A stretch of 64,000 nt of DNA from an uncultured bacterium (GTDB lineage Bacteria > Krumholzibacteriota > Krumholzibacteriia > LZORAL124-64-63), in the NCBI GenBank assembly GCA_903912525.1, contig CAIWHK010000032.1, positions 310,001 through 374,000 on the forward strand, read 5' to 3'. The notes under the pieces were generated by a model. The model saw nothing but the letters and a program-made list of their open reading frames with translations. It was not told where the DNA came from and searched no databases. The translations under genes were made by a program, and so were the position numbers. This document shows, piece after piece, positions 55,646-64,000 of the stretch (its first letter is position 1; each line of letters starts with the position of its first letter).

Positions 55646-56917
55646 TCAATGGCCGGCAGCGGCTCGGGCGTCCACCTGGACGGCCGCCTCCGTGCGGGCC
55701 CGGGCATCGGCGTCCAGCGCGGCGGGCAGGTCCTCGACCGGTCCGCGCGGCAGGCGCGCCAGGGTATCGGCGATCACGCCGGGGACGTCAACATAACGCA
55801 AACGCCCCGCAAGCAACGCCGCCACAGCTATCTCGTTGGCGGCGTTAAGGATAACCGGGGCAGTGCCCCCGGCCAAGCCCGCCTCGCGGGCCAGCCGCAG
55901 GCAGGGGAAACGGTCCAGGTCCGGGGCCTCGAAGACCAGAGGACCCATCCGGAGCAAGTCTAGCCTCCCGGTGGCCAGCGGCCAATGGATTTCCCCGGCA
56001 ATCGCGTACTGCAACGGCATCCGCATGTCCGGGGTTCCCAACTGGGCCAGCAACGCCCCATCGACGAACTCGACCAGCGAGTGCACGATCGAGCCCGGGT
56101 GCACCGCGACGTCGATGCGGTCGTACGGCAACCCGAACAGGTAATGGGCCTCGATCACCTCGAGCCCCTTGTTCATCAACGTGGCCGAGTCGACGGTGAT
56201 CTTCGGCCCCATGCGCCAGGTCGGGTGCGCCAGGACCTGCTCGAGCGTGACCGTCGCCAATTCAGGAGCGGGCGTCGTGCGGAACGGACCACCGGACGCG
56301 GTCACCACGAGGCGGGCAACTTCGCGCGGGTCGCGCCCGGACAGGCACTGGGCGATGGCCGCGTGCTCCGAATCGACAGGCAGCACTTCCGCGCCGCCGG
56401 CGGCCACCGCGCGCGCCACCAGTTCACCGCCGACAACCAGCGACTCCTTGTTCGCGAGCGCGATGCGCAGGCCGCGGGCCGCGCCCGCAAGCGTCGGCGC
56501 GAGGCCAGCGGCGCCGACCAGCGCGTTGACAAGACACGACGGCGACTCCGACTGCGTCACCGCCTCGATCAATCCGGCCTCGCCCCCACTCAGCAGGCGG
56601 TCGCGCCAGCCGGGAATGCGGGCAGCCTGTTCGCGCGCATTCGCGTCCGTCACGGCGATCAGTACGCGCGGCGCGTCGGGCTGCGCGGCTTCGAGTTCGG
56701 CAAGAGCCGCCGCCAACTCATCCACGCGGCTGCGGCAACTGACGGCCGCCAGTTGCAACCGTCCCGGGTTGCGCTTGACCAGGTCCAGCGTCTGCAGGCC
56801 GATCGAGCCGGTGGCCCCGAGCAACACCAGGCGCAGCGGATCGCCGAGCGACAGGCGCGGCCGAAGGTACGGATAGAGTGCGCCGTGCGGGCGCGCGGGC
56901 TCGGGAGCGGACGGCAT
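55646..56917 (-). CDS. ispC: 1-deoxy-D-xylulose-5-phosphate reductoisomerase
   Basis: 423-aa second enzyme of the MEP isoprenoid pathway, converting DXP to MEP with NADPH. Seen are the NADPH-binding LLGATGSIGLQTLDLVK, ANKESLVVGG, the metal-binding PVDSEHAAIAQCL, TASGGPFR, the catalytic-loop HPTWRMGPKITVDSATLMNKGLEVIEA (in parts) and the C-terminal NAANEIAVAALL. About 28 extra residues precede the Rossmann fold, but ATG 56917 has a good AAGGAGG site. The product feeds undecaprenyl phosphate synthesis together with uppS in the same operon. Confidence 0.95.
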   Translation of the reverse strand: MPSAPEPARPHGALYPYLRPRLSLGDPLRLVLLGATGSIGLQTLDLVKRNPGRLQLAAVSCRSRVDELAAALAELEAAQPDAPRVLIAVTDANAREQAARIPGWRDRLLSGGEAGLIEAVTQSESPSCLVNALVGAAGLAPTLAGAARGLRIALANKESLVVGGELVARAVAAGGAEVLPVDSEHAAIAQCLSGRDPREVARLVVTASGGPFRTTPAPELATVTLEQVLAHPTWRMGPKITVDSATLMNKGLEVIEAHYLFGLPYDRIDVAVHPGSIVHSLVEFVDGALLAQLGTPDMRMPLQYAIAGEIHWPLATGRLDLLRMGPLVFEAPDLDRFPCLRLAREAGLAGGTAPVILNAANEIAVAALLAGRLRYVDVPGVIADTLARLPRGPVEDLPAALDADARARTEAAVQVDARAAAGH

Positions 56918-56949
56918 CCGGTCGGCCTCCTTCCGTGACGGGCGACGGC

Positions 56950-57849
56950 TCAGAAGATGAAGAGCCGGAAGTAGTAGTAGAGCACCGGCGCAGTAAAGAG
57001 CAGCGAATCGAACCTGTCGAGGATGCCGCCATGCCCGGGCAGCAGCGGCGCCGTGTCCTTGATCCCGACATCACGCTTGATCATCGACTCCACCAGGTCG
57101 CCGAGCTGGGCCGCGATGCCCGCCACCACGCCCAGGATGGTGCCCGCCAGCGGCGTGACGAACGGCACCAGCGTGCGCGTGCACAGCCAGCCGACCAGCG
57201 CCGCGGCGACCATTCCGCCCACGGCGCCCTCGACGGTCTTCTTCGGGCTGATGCGCGGCGCCAACGGGCGCTTGCCGAACGCGACGCCGCACAGGTAGGC
57301 GCCGGTGTCGGTCGCCCAGACCAGGGCCGCCAGCAGGAAGACCAGCCGCGCGCCCAGCGCCTCGTCAAGCCCGAGCGACGCCGGCAGCTGCCGCAGCAGG
57401 ACCAGGTGACTGCCGAACCAGCCGAGGTACAGGATGCCGAAGACCGTGACCGCGATGTGGGCCAGCGACTGCGACATCTCGCGTCGCAACAGTTCGCGCA
57501 CCATGATCGCCATGAGGCTGCCGGTCATGATCAGCGGCACGGCCACGCCCTGCCGCCACGCGTACCAGGTCAGCGCCACGCTGCACGAGTAGGCCAGCAC
57601 CGAGAACGGCCGGTAGCCCTTGGCGCGCAGCAGAGCCAGCAGCTCGCGCAGGCCAAGCACGACGATCAGGTCGACCAGGAGCAGGAAGAAGACGCCACCG
57701 CGCAGCGTGATCGTGTACAGGCAGGGCACGCCGGCAAGAATGACGGCCACGCGCGGCAGCAGGCCGGCGTTCAGGAAGCGACGCACCGCGTGCGGACGGG
57801 GCAATGCGCCCGGGGCGCCGGGGCCGCCAGGCCCGGTGGCAGCCTTCAC
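56950..57849 (-). CDS. cdsA: Phosphatidate cytidylyltransferase
   Basis: 299-aa inner-membrane enzyme making CDP-diacylglycerol from phosphatidate and CTP for phospholipid synthesis. About seven to eight hydrophobic helices are visible. The family signature near the C-terminus is clear: SPKKTVEGAVGGMVAA and AQLGDLVESMIKRDVGIKD, then LPGHGGILDRFDSLLFTAP. GTG 57849 overlaps the uppS stop (GTGA) and has an AAGGT site. A longer in-frame extension upstream is antisense-like sequence within uppS and is rejected. Confidence 0.93.
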   Translation of the reverse strand: MKAATGPGGPGAPGALPRPHAVRRFLNAGLLPRVAVILAGVPCLYTITLRGGVFFLLLVDLIVVLGLRELLALLRAKGYRPFSVLAYSCSVALTWYAWRQGVAVPLIMTGSLMAIMVRELLRREMSQSLAHIAVTVFGILYLGWFGSHLVLLRQLPASLGLDEALGARLVFLLAALVWATDTGAYLCGVAFGKRPLAPRISPKKTVEGAVGGMVAAALVGWLCTRTLVPFVTPLAGTILGVVAGIAAQLGDLVESMIKRDVGIKDTAPLLPGHGGILDRFDSLLFTAPVLYYYFRLFIF

Positions 57850-58706
57850 GGCCGCACCTTCAGCCGGCGAAGCCAGTTGTCGGGGTCGAGCGCGGGCGCA
57901 CCCTCGGCGGGGCCGTCGATCGGGCCCTGTCCGGGCAGCGCGCCGAAGCGACGTTCGCGCCCCTGGTAGTCGGCCACCGCGAGCATCAGGTCGCGGCCGC
58001 CGAAATCCGGCCACAGCAACGGCGAGATGAGGATCTCGGCATAGGCGCCCTGCCAGAGCAGGAAGTTGCTCAGGCGCGCCTCGCCGCTCGTGCGAATGAT
58101 GAAGTCCGGGTCGGGCAGGCCGGCCGTGTACAGGCCGCGCGCGAAGTCGTCTTCGGTGGCATGCGCGGGGTCGACCTCGCCCGCGACGATCCGGGCCGAC
58201 AGCCGCACGGCCGCCTGCAGGATCTCCTGCCGCCCGCCGTAGGCCAGCGCCAGGTTGAGCACCAGGCCGGTGTTGCCCGACAGCGACGCGACGGCGTCGG
58301 CCAGCGCGGCCTGCGCGCGGCCGGGCAGCCGGTCGATGGCGCCGGACGTCACCAGCCGTACATTGCGTCGGTGCAGTTCGTCGCGCTCGGCGCCGAGGGT
58401 CTCTTGCAGAAAATGCCAGAGCGCCTTCACCTCGGCCTCGGGCCGGTTGAAGTTCTCCTGGCTGAAGGTGTAGAGCGTCAGGACCTCGACACCCATGCGC
58501 CCGCAGGCATCGACGCAACGTCGCACCGCATGCCGCCCCGCGCGATGGCCGGCCACGCGCGGCAGGCAGCGACGGCGGGCCCAGCGGCCGTTGCCGTCCA
58601 TGATCATCGCGATATGACGAGGCACGCACCCGCGCGAGCGCACCGCTTCAAGCAGCGCGTCTTCGTCAAGGCGCATGAGCGCCTCCATGCCGGGAGCGTC
58701 AGGCAC
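57846..58706 (-). CDS. uppS: Undecaprenyl diphosphate synthase (cis-prenyltransferase)
   Basis: 286-aa cytoplasmic enzyme extending farnesyl diphosphate with cis-isoprene units to make the C55 carrier for peptidoglycan. The catalytic Asp37 lies in HIAMIMDGNGRWA. Other conserved parts are TLYTFSQENFNRP, ALAYGGRQEI, DFIIRTSGEARLSNFLLWQ and the Glu of AYAEI. The frame opens at GTG 58706; internal ATGs (58688, 58676) would shorten the non-conserved N-terminus by up to ten residues. It lies 3 nt after the frr stop. Confidence 0.94.
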   Translation of the reverse strand: MPDAPGMEALMRLDEDALLEAVRSRGCVPRHIAMIMDGNGRWARRRCLPRVAGHRAGRHAVRRCVDACGRMGVEVLTLYTFSQENFNRPEAEVKALWHFLQETLGAERDELHRRNVRLVTSGAIDRLPGRAQAALADAVASLSGNTGLVLNLALAYGGRQEILQAAVRLSARIVAGEVDPAHATEDDFARGLYTAGLPDPDFIIRTSGEARLSNFLLWQGAYAEILISPLLWPDFGGRDLMLAVADYQGRERRFGALPGQGPIDGPAEGAPALDPDNWLRRLKVRP

Positions 58707-58709
58707 CGG

Positions 58710-59267
58710 TCACAGCTCCATGATCTCTTTCGTCTTGGCCTCGGTCACCGCGTCGATCGTGGCGCAGTACTTGTCGGTCAGCTTCTGGATCTCGTCGCGA
58801 TCCTTGTGCGCCTCGTCCTCGGTGATGTCGCTGTCCTTCAGTTCCTTCTTCAGCGTGTCGTTGGCCTCCTGGCGGGCGCGTCGCACGGCGATCTTGCCTT
58901 CCTCGCCGCAGTCGCGCGCCTGCTTGGCCAGCTCCTTGCGCCGGTCGCCGGTCAGCTCGGGCACCTGCAGGCGGATCATCATGCCGTCGCTCGACGGGTT
59001 CAGGCCCAGGTTGCTGGCCTGGATGGCGCGCTCGATCGCATTGATGGCCGCGCGGTCGAACGGCTTGACCGCGATCAGCCGCGGCTCCGGCGTGGCGATG
59101 GTCGCCAGCTGGATCAGCGGCGTCAACGCCCCGTAGTATTCGACCTTCACGCCATCGAGGATGGACGGCGACGCCTTGCCGGTGCGGATGCGGTGCAACC
59201 GTTGCTTGACGCCATCGACCGCTTCATCCATGGCCATTTCCGCGGTTTCCTTCACTTCGGCGCTCAT
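58710..59267 (-). CDS. frr: Ribosome recycling factor
   Basis: 185-aa factor that, with EF-G, splits ribosomes after termination. The usual two-domain pattern is present, with LHRIRTGKASPSILDGVKVEYYG, TIATPEPRLIAVKPFD, IERAIQASNLGLNPSSDG and the C-terminal ELAKQARDCGEEGKIAVRRAR and KLTDKYCATIDAVTEAKTKEI helices. The start is set by the ATGA overlap with pyrH, the classic pyrH-frr coupling. Confidence 0.96.
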   Translation of the reverse strand: MSAEVKETAEMAMDEAVDGVKQRLHRIRTGKASPSILDGVKVEYYGALTPLIQLATIATPEPRLIAVKPFDRAAINAIERAIQASNLGLNPSSDGMMIRLQVPELTGDRRKELAKQARDCGEEGKIAVRRARQEANDTLKKELKDSDITEDEAHKDRDEIQKLTDKYCATIDAVTEAKTKEIMEL

Positions 59268-59980
59268 GACACAGACTCCTTGCGGATCCAGGTCCCCTGC
59301 TGCCGACCCTCGATGACCGCCACCAGGCTGGCCGGGTCGGTGATGTCGAACACGAACATGGGCAGGCCCTGCTCGGCGCAGAGCGTCACCGCCGTCAGGT
59401 CCATGACCTGCAGGCGGCGGGCGACAACCTCGTCGTAGGAGAGGCTGTCGAACCGGACAGCGTCGGCGTGCTTGTGCGGGTCCTTGTCGTACACACCGTC
59501 GACCTGCGTGCCCTTGAGCAGCGCGTCGGCGCTGATCTCCAGGGCGCGCAGCGCGGCCGCCGAGTCGGTGGTGAAGTACGGGTTGCCGGTGCCGCCGGCG
59601 AAGATCAGGACCTGTCCACGCTGCAGCAGCGAGATGGCCTCGTCGCGCGCGAAGGATTTCGTCAGCGGCCGCACCTCGCGCGGGCTGAGGATCTGGCTCT
59701 GCAGCCCCTCGCCACGCAGGTAGTCGCGGATGATGGCGGCGTTCATGATGGTCGCCAGCATGCCGACGTTGTCGGCGGTCACGCGATCGACGATCTCGAG
59801 GTTGGCCGAGCGGGCGCGGAACAGGTTGCCGGCCCCGACCACGATGCCGACCTGGACATCGAGCTGGGACACCTGGGCGATGGCCTGGGCCAGGGCGCTG
59901 AGCTTGGCGTGGCTGTACTGCTCGCCGTCTCCCATGAGGGATTCGCCGCTGAGCTTGAGCAAAACGCGGGTGAATTTCAC
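59264..59980 (-). CDS. pyrH: UMP kinase
   Basis: 238-aa hexameric kinase that phosphorylates UMP for pyrimidine nucleotide synthesis. Seen are LLKLSGESLMG, GIVVGAGNLFRA, VDRVTADNVGMLATIMNA, IFAGGTGNPYFTTDSAAALRA (in parts) and VYDKDPHKHADAVRFDSLSY. GTG 59980 is chosen over a longer frame because of the AAAGGT site and family start. It is the first gene of a pyrH-frr-uppS-cdsA-ispC-rseP operon, separated from tsf by a strong terminator. No clear promoter was found in the 70-nt gap. Confidence 0.94.
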   Translation of the reverse strand: MKFTRVLLKLSGESLMGDGEQYSHAKLSALAQAIAQVSQLDVQVGIVVGAGNLFRARSANLEIVDRVTADNVGMLATIMNAAIIRDYLRGEGLQSQILSPREVRPLTKSFARDEAISLLQRGQVLIFAGGTGNPYFTTDSAAALRALEISADALLKGTQVDGVYDKDPHKHADAVRFDSLSYDEVVARRLQVMDLTAVTLCAEQGLPMFVFDITDPASLVAVIEGRQQGTWIRKESVS

Positions 59981-60053
59981 CGGTGGACACCTTTCTGCAG
60001 ATCGGTCTCCGGGTGCGGTGGCGCGGACCGGGAATCCGGTGAACCCGCCACCT

Positions 60054-60086
60054 AAAAAAAGAAGCCCGGGCAACGGGGCCCGGGCT
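60054..60086 (-). terminator. Intrinsic terminator between tsf and pyrH
   Basis: On the minus strand a 9-bp perfect GC stem (60078-60086 with 60063-60071) with a 6-nt loop is followed by a run of seven T (60054-60060). It starts 15 nt after the tsf stop and is the strongest terminator in the window. Confidence 0.92.
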
Positions 60087-60100
60087 CCAGGGGCGACGGG

Positions 60101-60694
60101 CTAACCGCCGATTTCAAAGCGCGCGAAGCGCTTGATCTGCATATTCTCGCCGAGGGCCCCGATGATCGACTTCAGGTACTCCTCGATCGTCATCTCAGGG
60201 TCCTTGACGTACTTCTGTTCCATCAGGGCTACGTCACTGTAGTACTTGTCCACCTTGCCGACAACAATCTTCTCGATCATCGCCTCAGGCTTGCCCTGCT
60301 CCCGCATCTGGGCGGCGTAGATCTCTTTTTCCTTCTCGACCAGGGCGCCGTCGACATCGTCCCGACTCACGGCCAGGGGGCGCGCCGCGGCGATGTGCAT
60401 CGCCACGTTGTGCACGAACTCCTGGAAGGCGTCGGTCCGGGCCACGAAGTCGGTCTCGCAGGCCACCTCGAGCAGCACGCCGACCTTTCCGCCCATGTGG
60501 ATGTAGCTGCCGACGATGCCCTGGCTGGTCGCCCGGCCTTCCTTCTTGGCAGCCGAGGCGATGCCCTTCTTGCGAAGGTACTCGCCGGCCTTGTCCATGT
60601 CGCCTTCGCACTCGGACAGGGCCTTCTTGCAGTCCATCATGCCGCAGCCGGTGGCCTCGCGGAGTTCCTTGACCATCTTGGCGCTGATTTCCAT
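60101..60694 (-). CDS. tsf: Translation elongation factor Ts
   Basis: 197-aa nucleotide exchange factor for EF-Tu. It has the N-terminal UBA-like domain (AKMVKELREATGCGMMDCKKAL), the core GKVGVLLEVACETDFVAR and the C-terminal QKYVKDPEMTIEEYL and IKRFARFEIG segments. It is of the short type (about 200 residues, like Thermus), lacking the second core repeat of E. coli EF-Ts. It follows rpsB by 30 nt, the standard rpsB-tsf pair, and ends at a strong terminator. Confidence 0.95.
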   Translation of the reverse strand: MEISAKMVKELREATGCGMMDCKKALSECEGDMDKAGEYLRKKGIASAAKKEGRATSQGIVGSYIHMGGKVGVLLEVACETDFVARTDAFQEFVHNVAMHIAAARPLAVSRDDVDGALVEKEKEIYAAQMREQGKPEAMIEKIVVGKVDKYYSDVALMEQKYVKDPEMTIEEYLKSIIGALGENMQIKRFARFEIGG

Positions 60695-60724
60695 GGCTTC
60701 TCCAGTCCTTCCGGGGCCGCGCCC

Positions 60725-61555
60725 TTAGTTGGCGTCAGCCGATGTTTCACCCGCGGCGGCCTCGGGCCGGTGCGGCGTGTCGATGCGCAGGGCCTCGGCG
60801 TCGAGCGTGGCGCTGGCAACGTTGTCCTTGGTGGCGGCGGCCATGTTGACCGCGCGGTCACGGCCCTCGGCGCTCATGCGGCGGCCCTCCTCGATCGACT
60901 CCGCCACGGTGCGCGTGAACAGGAGGATCGAGCGGATGGCGTCGTCGTTGCCCGGGATCGGGTAGCGCACGAGCGTGGGATCGCAGTTGGTGTCGACGAT
61001 GCCGATGACCGGGATGCCCAGCTTGTTGGCCTCGCGCACGGCGGTCTCTTCCTCGGCCGTATCGACCACGAAGACCGCGTCCGGCAGCTTCTTCATCTTG
61101 CGGATGCCGCCGAGGTTCGTGTTCAGCTTCTCGTACTGCCGGCTGAGCTCGAGCTGTTCCTTCTTTGAGAAGTTCTCGATGCGGCCGTCGCCCATCATCG
61201 CCTCGATCTCGTCGAGCTTGCGCACGCTCTTGGAAATGGTCTGCCAGTTGGTCAGCATGCCGCCGAGCCAGCGCTCGGTCACGTACGGCATGTCCACGCG
61301 GTCGGCCATGTCCTTGATGGCGATCTTGGCCTGCTTCTTCGTGCCGACGAACAGGACGGTGCCGCCCTTGGCGCCGACCGTGCGCAGGAAGTCCTGGGCC
61401 TGATTGAGGGCGCGCAGGGTGCGCTGGAGATCGATGATGTAGATACCGCCCCGGGCGATGAAGATGTACGGCTTCATCTTGGGGTTCCACTTGCGGGTCT
61501 GGTGCCCGAAGTGGACGCCTGCCTCGAGCAGGTCCCTCAGTCCGACGTTGGCCAT
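60725..61555 (-). CDS. rpsB: 30S ribosomal protein S2
   Basis: 276-aa small-subunit protein. Conserved stretches include LLEAGVHFGHQTRKWNPKMKPYIF, GTKKQAKIAIKDMADR, YVTERWLGGMLTNWQTI, LPDAVFVVDTAEEETAVREANKLGIPVIGIVDTNCDP (in parts) and PGNDDAIRSI. ATG 61555 with a GGGAGG site is preferred over a longer frame. A C-terminal extension of about 45 residues (Ala/Thr/Glu-rich) exceeds the usual end of S2. Confidence 0.96.
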   Translation of the reverse strand: MANVGLRDLLEAGVHFGHQTRKWNPKMKPYIFIARGGIYIIDLQRTLRALNQAQDFLRTVGAKGGTVLFVGTKKQAKIAIKDMADRVDMPYVTERWLGGMLTNWQTISKSVRKLDEIEAMMGDGRIENFSKKEQLELSRQYEKLNTNLGGIRKMKKLPDAVFVVDTAEEETAVREANKLGIPVIGIVDTNCDPTLVRYPIPGNDDAIRSILLFTRTVAESIEEGRRMSAEGRDRAVNMAAATKDNVASATLDAEALRIDTPHRPEAAAGETSADAN

Positions 61556-61759
61556 GATTGCCTCCCGAACATACTGGGTTAAGCGTCCCCGGCTTTCATC
61601 GGTACGGGGCAAGCACCAGGGACGAATCCCACGATGCCACCGGCCCCGTTCCTCCGGCCGGGTGTGTGATGCGATCCGGCGGTCCGCACAGGGCGGCCGC
61701 CGGATCGTTTGTTCCAGCGCAGTGTCGCGGCCTGCCCCCGAAAGGACAGATGATCGCGA
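61556..61759 (-). promoter_or_regulatory. Leader region between rpsI and rpsB with a stem-loop
   Basis: A 204-nt gap without a gene. A perfect 10-bp inverted repeat (61673-61682 with 61697-61706, 14-nt loop) lies about 54 nt after the rpsI stop. It could be a partial terminator or an rpsB leader structure for S2 autoregulation. No convincing separate promoter was found. Confidence 0.4.
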
Positions 61760-62146
61760 CTAGCGCTTGGAGAACTGGAAGCGCTTGCGGGCGCCCGGCT
61801 GGCCGTACTTCTTGCGCTCGACCATGCGGGAGTCGCGCGTCAGGTAGCCACCGCGACGCATCGGCGAGCGGTAGTCCTCGTTGGCCACGACCAGCGCACG
61901 GGCCAGGCCGTGGCGCAGCGCGCCGGCCTGACCGCTGATGCCGCCGCCCTTGACGGTGCACCAGACGTCGAAGTCGTTCTGCAGGCCGAGGGTCACCAGC
62001 GGGCGCAGGGCCTGCTCGCGGACGGCCTCGCCGAAGTACTCTTCCACGGCGCGATCATTGACGCGGACCTTGCCGGAACCCTGCGTCAGCCACACCCGGG
62101 CCACGGCGGTCTTGCGGCGGCCGGTGGCGTAATACCTTTCTTCCAA
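61760..62146 (-). CDS. rpsI: 30S ribosomal protein S9
   Basis: 128-aa small-subunit protein whose C-terminal tail (KKYGQPGARKRFQFSKR) reaches the P-site tRNA. The N-terminus YYATGRRKTAVARVWL and the GGGISGQAGALRHGLARAL segment are diagnostic. The start is TTG 62146, with a strong AAGGAG site 6 nt upstream and no Met nearby, an unusual initiation codon for a ribosomal protein. It follows rplM with a 64-nt gap. Confidence 0.96.
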   Translation of the reverse strand: MEERYYATGRRKTAVARVWLTQGSGKVRVNDRAVEEYFGEAVREQALRPLVTLGLQNDFDVWCTVKGGGISGQAGALRHGLARALVVANEDYRSPMRRGGYLTRDSRMVERKKYGQPGARKRFQFSKR

Positions 62147-62210
62147 CGTGCGCTCCTTGGTCTGGACAATACGGCTGGGGCTCCCCGCCGCGGTTGCACT
62201 CTAACGAGTC

Positions 62211-62642
62211 CTACAGGGTCACGATCTTCGGCTGCTGCGCCGTGTGCGGATGCGTCTCGCCCGCATAGACGCGCAGGTTCGTCAGCTGCGCCCGGCCCAG
62301 CTTGGTCTTCGGCAGCATGCCCTTGACGGCACGCATGATGACCTCTTCGGGCCGTCCGGCGGCGACGAGCTTGCTGACCGGCGTGAAACGCTGGCCGCTG
62401 GGATAGCCCGTGTGATGGATATAGAACTTCTTTTCCGCCTTGAGCCCCGTGAGCTTCACCTTGGAAGCGTTCAGGACGATGACGTTGTCCCCCATGTCGA
62501 GGCTGGGGGTGAAGGTGGGCTTGTGCTTGCCACGCAGGAAGGTCGCGACCTGCGTCGACAGACGGCCCAGGGGCACGTCCTTGGCGTCGACCACGAGCCA
62601 ATCCTTGGCGATTTCGCCCTGCTTCAGGATGTAGGTCTTCAC
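62211..62642 (-). CDS. rplM: 50S ribosomal protein L13
   Basis: 143-aa large-subunit protein. Conserved parts are WLVVDAKDVPLGRLSTQVA, LRGKHKPTFTPSLDMGD, VIVLNASKVKLTG, YPSGQRFTPVSKLVAAGRPEEVIMRAVKGMLPK (in parts) and LRVYAGETHPHTAQQP. GTG 62642 has a TGAGGAG site. It is the first gene of the rplM-rpsI operon, with a long leader that carries three 19-bp tandem repeats. Confidence 0.96.
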   Translation of the reverse strand: MKTYILKQGEIAKDWLVVDAKDVPLGRLSTQVATFLRGKHKPTFTPSLDMGDNVIVLNASKVKLTGLKAEKKFYIHHTGYPSGQRFTPVSKLVAAGRPEEVIMRAVKGMLPKTKLGRAQLTNLRVYAGETHPHTAQQPKIVTL

Positions 62643-62658
62643 GAGGCTAACTCCTCAG

Positions 62659-62715
62659 CTGGTCCTCTGCGGGGACGCTGGTCCTCTGCGGGGACCCTGA
62701 TCCTCTGCGGGGACT
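62659..62715. repeat. Three tandem copies of a 19-bp repeat in the rplM leader
   Basis: Units 62659-62677, 62678-62696 and 62697-62715 read CTGGTCCTCTGCGGGGACN with one internal change in copy 3. On the mRNA strand each copy contains AGAGGA, a Shine-Dalgarno-like hexamer. The block ends 17 nt upstream of the rplM GTG and just before its real ribosome site. Confidence 0.92.
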
Positions 62716-62907
62716 CTGTGGACCGGTGCGCGCACGGGTCCCACCCAGGGAAACACCCACCAAGCGCGGCTCGACGCTTCTGCGTCAACCGTGCTGGCGG
62801 ACCGCATAAACTGATGCCAAGCAAGCAGATAGGCGCCTGCCGGGTATGTCCCCGGAGCACCATCCGGACCGAAATCGACAGGGGAATCCGGTCGTTGCAG
62901 GCCCGCT

Positions 62908-62936
62908 AAGTTAGCACCTTGCAAGGGGGCTGTCAA
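62908..62936 (-). promoter_or_regulatory. Strong candidate promoter of the rplM-rpsI(-rpsB-tsf) operon
   Basis: On the minus strand a perfect TTGACA (62931-62936), a 17-nt spacer and TAACTT (62908-62913) preceded by TG one base upstream (extended -10). A GC-rich discriminator follows, as in stringently controlled ribosomal promoters. It lies about 270 nt upstream of rplM. Confidence 0.65.
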
Positions 62937-63005
62937 GGTAGGGCGTCCGGATGCGGCCCAGCCCGCCCCCGCCGGGCCGAAGGGCCGTCGCGCGCCCACC
63001 CGGCC

Positions 63006-64000
<995 letters not shown>

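Larger units (their letters stand above)
62643..63005 (-). other. Long intergenic leader upstream of rplM (363 nt)
   Basis: No gene is seen. It contains a strong promoter at 62908-62936 and, near rplM, a tandem repeat (both listed separately). The predicted transcript would have a leader of roughly 255-260 nt. In the mtnA-proximal part a small GGCC-rich hairpin (about 62975-62995) may mark the end of mtnA transcription. Confidence 0.7.

Noticed and set aside
56950-58629. Longer cdsA product with an N-terminal extension
   Set aside because: The extension runs antisense-like through uppS in another frame and has no homology; GTG 57849 with its overlap and ribosome site is better.
58710-59990. 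Longer frr product
   Set aside because: The upstream part is an out-of-frame reading of pyrH; the ATGA overlap and family length fix the start at 59267.
62659-62715. Possible CRISPR-like array near rplM
   Set aside because: Contiguous 19-bp units without spacers inside a gene leader.

Overview
The window is GC-rich bacterial chromosome, densely coded on both strands, with short intergenic gaps and many ATGA/GTGA/TGATG gene overlaps. Frequent GTG starts and several TTG starts occur next to good Shine-Dalgarno sites. Two secreted proteins end in a FlgD-like/T9SS-type sorting domain (one has the classic YPNPFNP motif). There are Omp85/TamB outer-membrane genes, an ECF sigma factor, and propionyl-CoA and beta-oxidation genes. 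Together these suggest a Gram-negative, probably heterotrophic member of the FCB-like radiation (Eisenbacteria/Krumholzibacteria/Gemmatimonadota-like). That placement is inference from gene content; no rRNA or tRNA gene was seen.

Layout. 1-6.9 kb (+): a hybrid regulator whose kinase core looks dead but whose receiver is intact; a three-gene biotin-dependent acyl-CoA (probably propionyl-CoA) carboxylase; an ECF sigma/anti-sigma/DUF4252 operon. 7-9.4 kb: M29 aminopeptidase, methylmalonyl-CoA epimerase and a secreted orphan. 8.7-17 kb (-): a tightly packed polycistron with leucyl aminopeptidase, MATE exporter, exonuclease VII large and small subunits, an ABC-2 exporter (ATPase plus two permeases) and the orphan. 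17.3-18.4 kb (+): two small membrane proteins. 18.4-27.3 kb (-): three acyl-CoA dehydrogenases, 3-hydroxyacyl-CoA dehydrogenase, thiolase and a secreted M14 peptidase. With the carboxylase and epimerase these point to fatty/branched-chain acyl degradation through acetyl- and propionyl-CoA.

27.5-36.2 kb: mixed genes (lamin-tail protein, Gfo/Idh oxidoreductase, TcdA-like protein, two M1 peptidases, a DUF2007/zinc-ribbon protein, photolyase). 36.4-41.3 kb (-): a two-gene operon encoding a small Ala-rich secreted protein and a 1451-residue secreted protein with an HEYGH zinc-protease signature, a Cys-rich insert, two tandem modules and a sorting domain. 41.5-45 kb (+): a metal-uptake locus (small His/Cys protein, outer-membrane beta-barrel, ZnuA-like binding protein, ZnuB-like permease) with no ATPase gene and an in-frame stop near the end of znuA.

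45-53.5 kb (-): TamA-like Omp85, TamB and a UvrD/PcrA helicase. 54.2-62.9 kb (-): housekeeping genes in transcription order rplM-rpsI-rpsB-tsf, a strong terminator, then pyrH-frr-uppS-cdsA-ispC-rseP. The window ends inside mtnA. No insertion sequence, prophage, CRISPR array or secondary-metabolite cluster was seen. The least explained items are the HEYGH protein operon, the metal-uptake locus, the pseudokinase, and three short tandem repeats placed in gene leaders.
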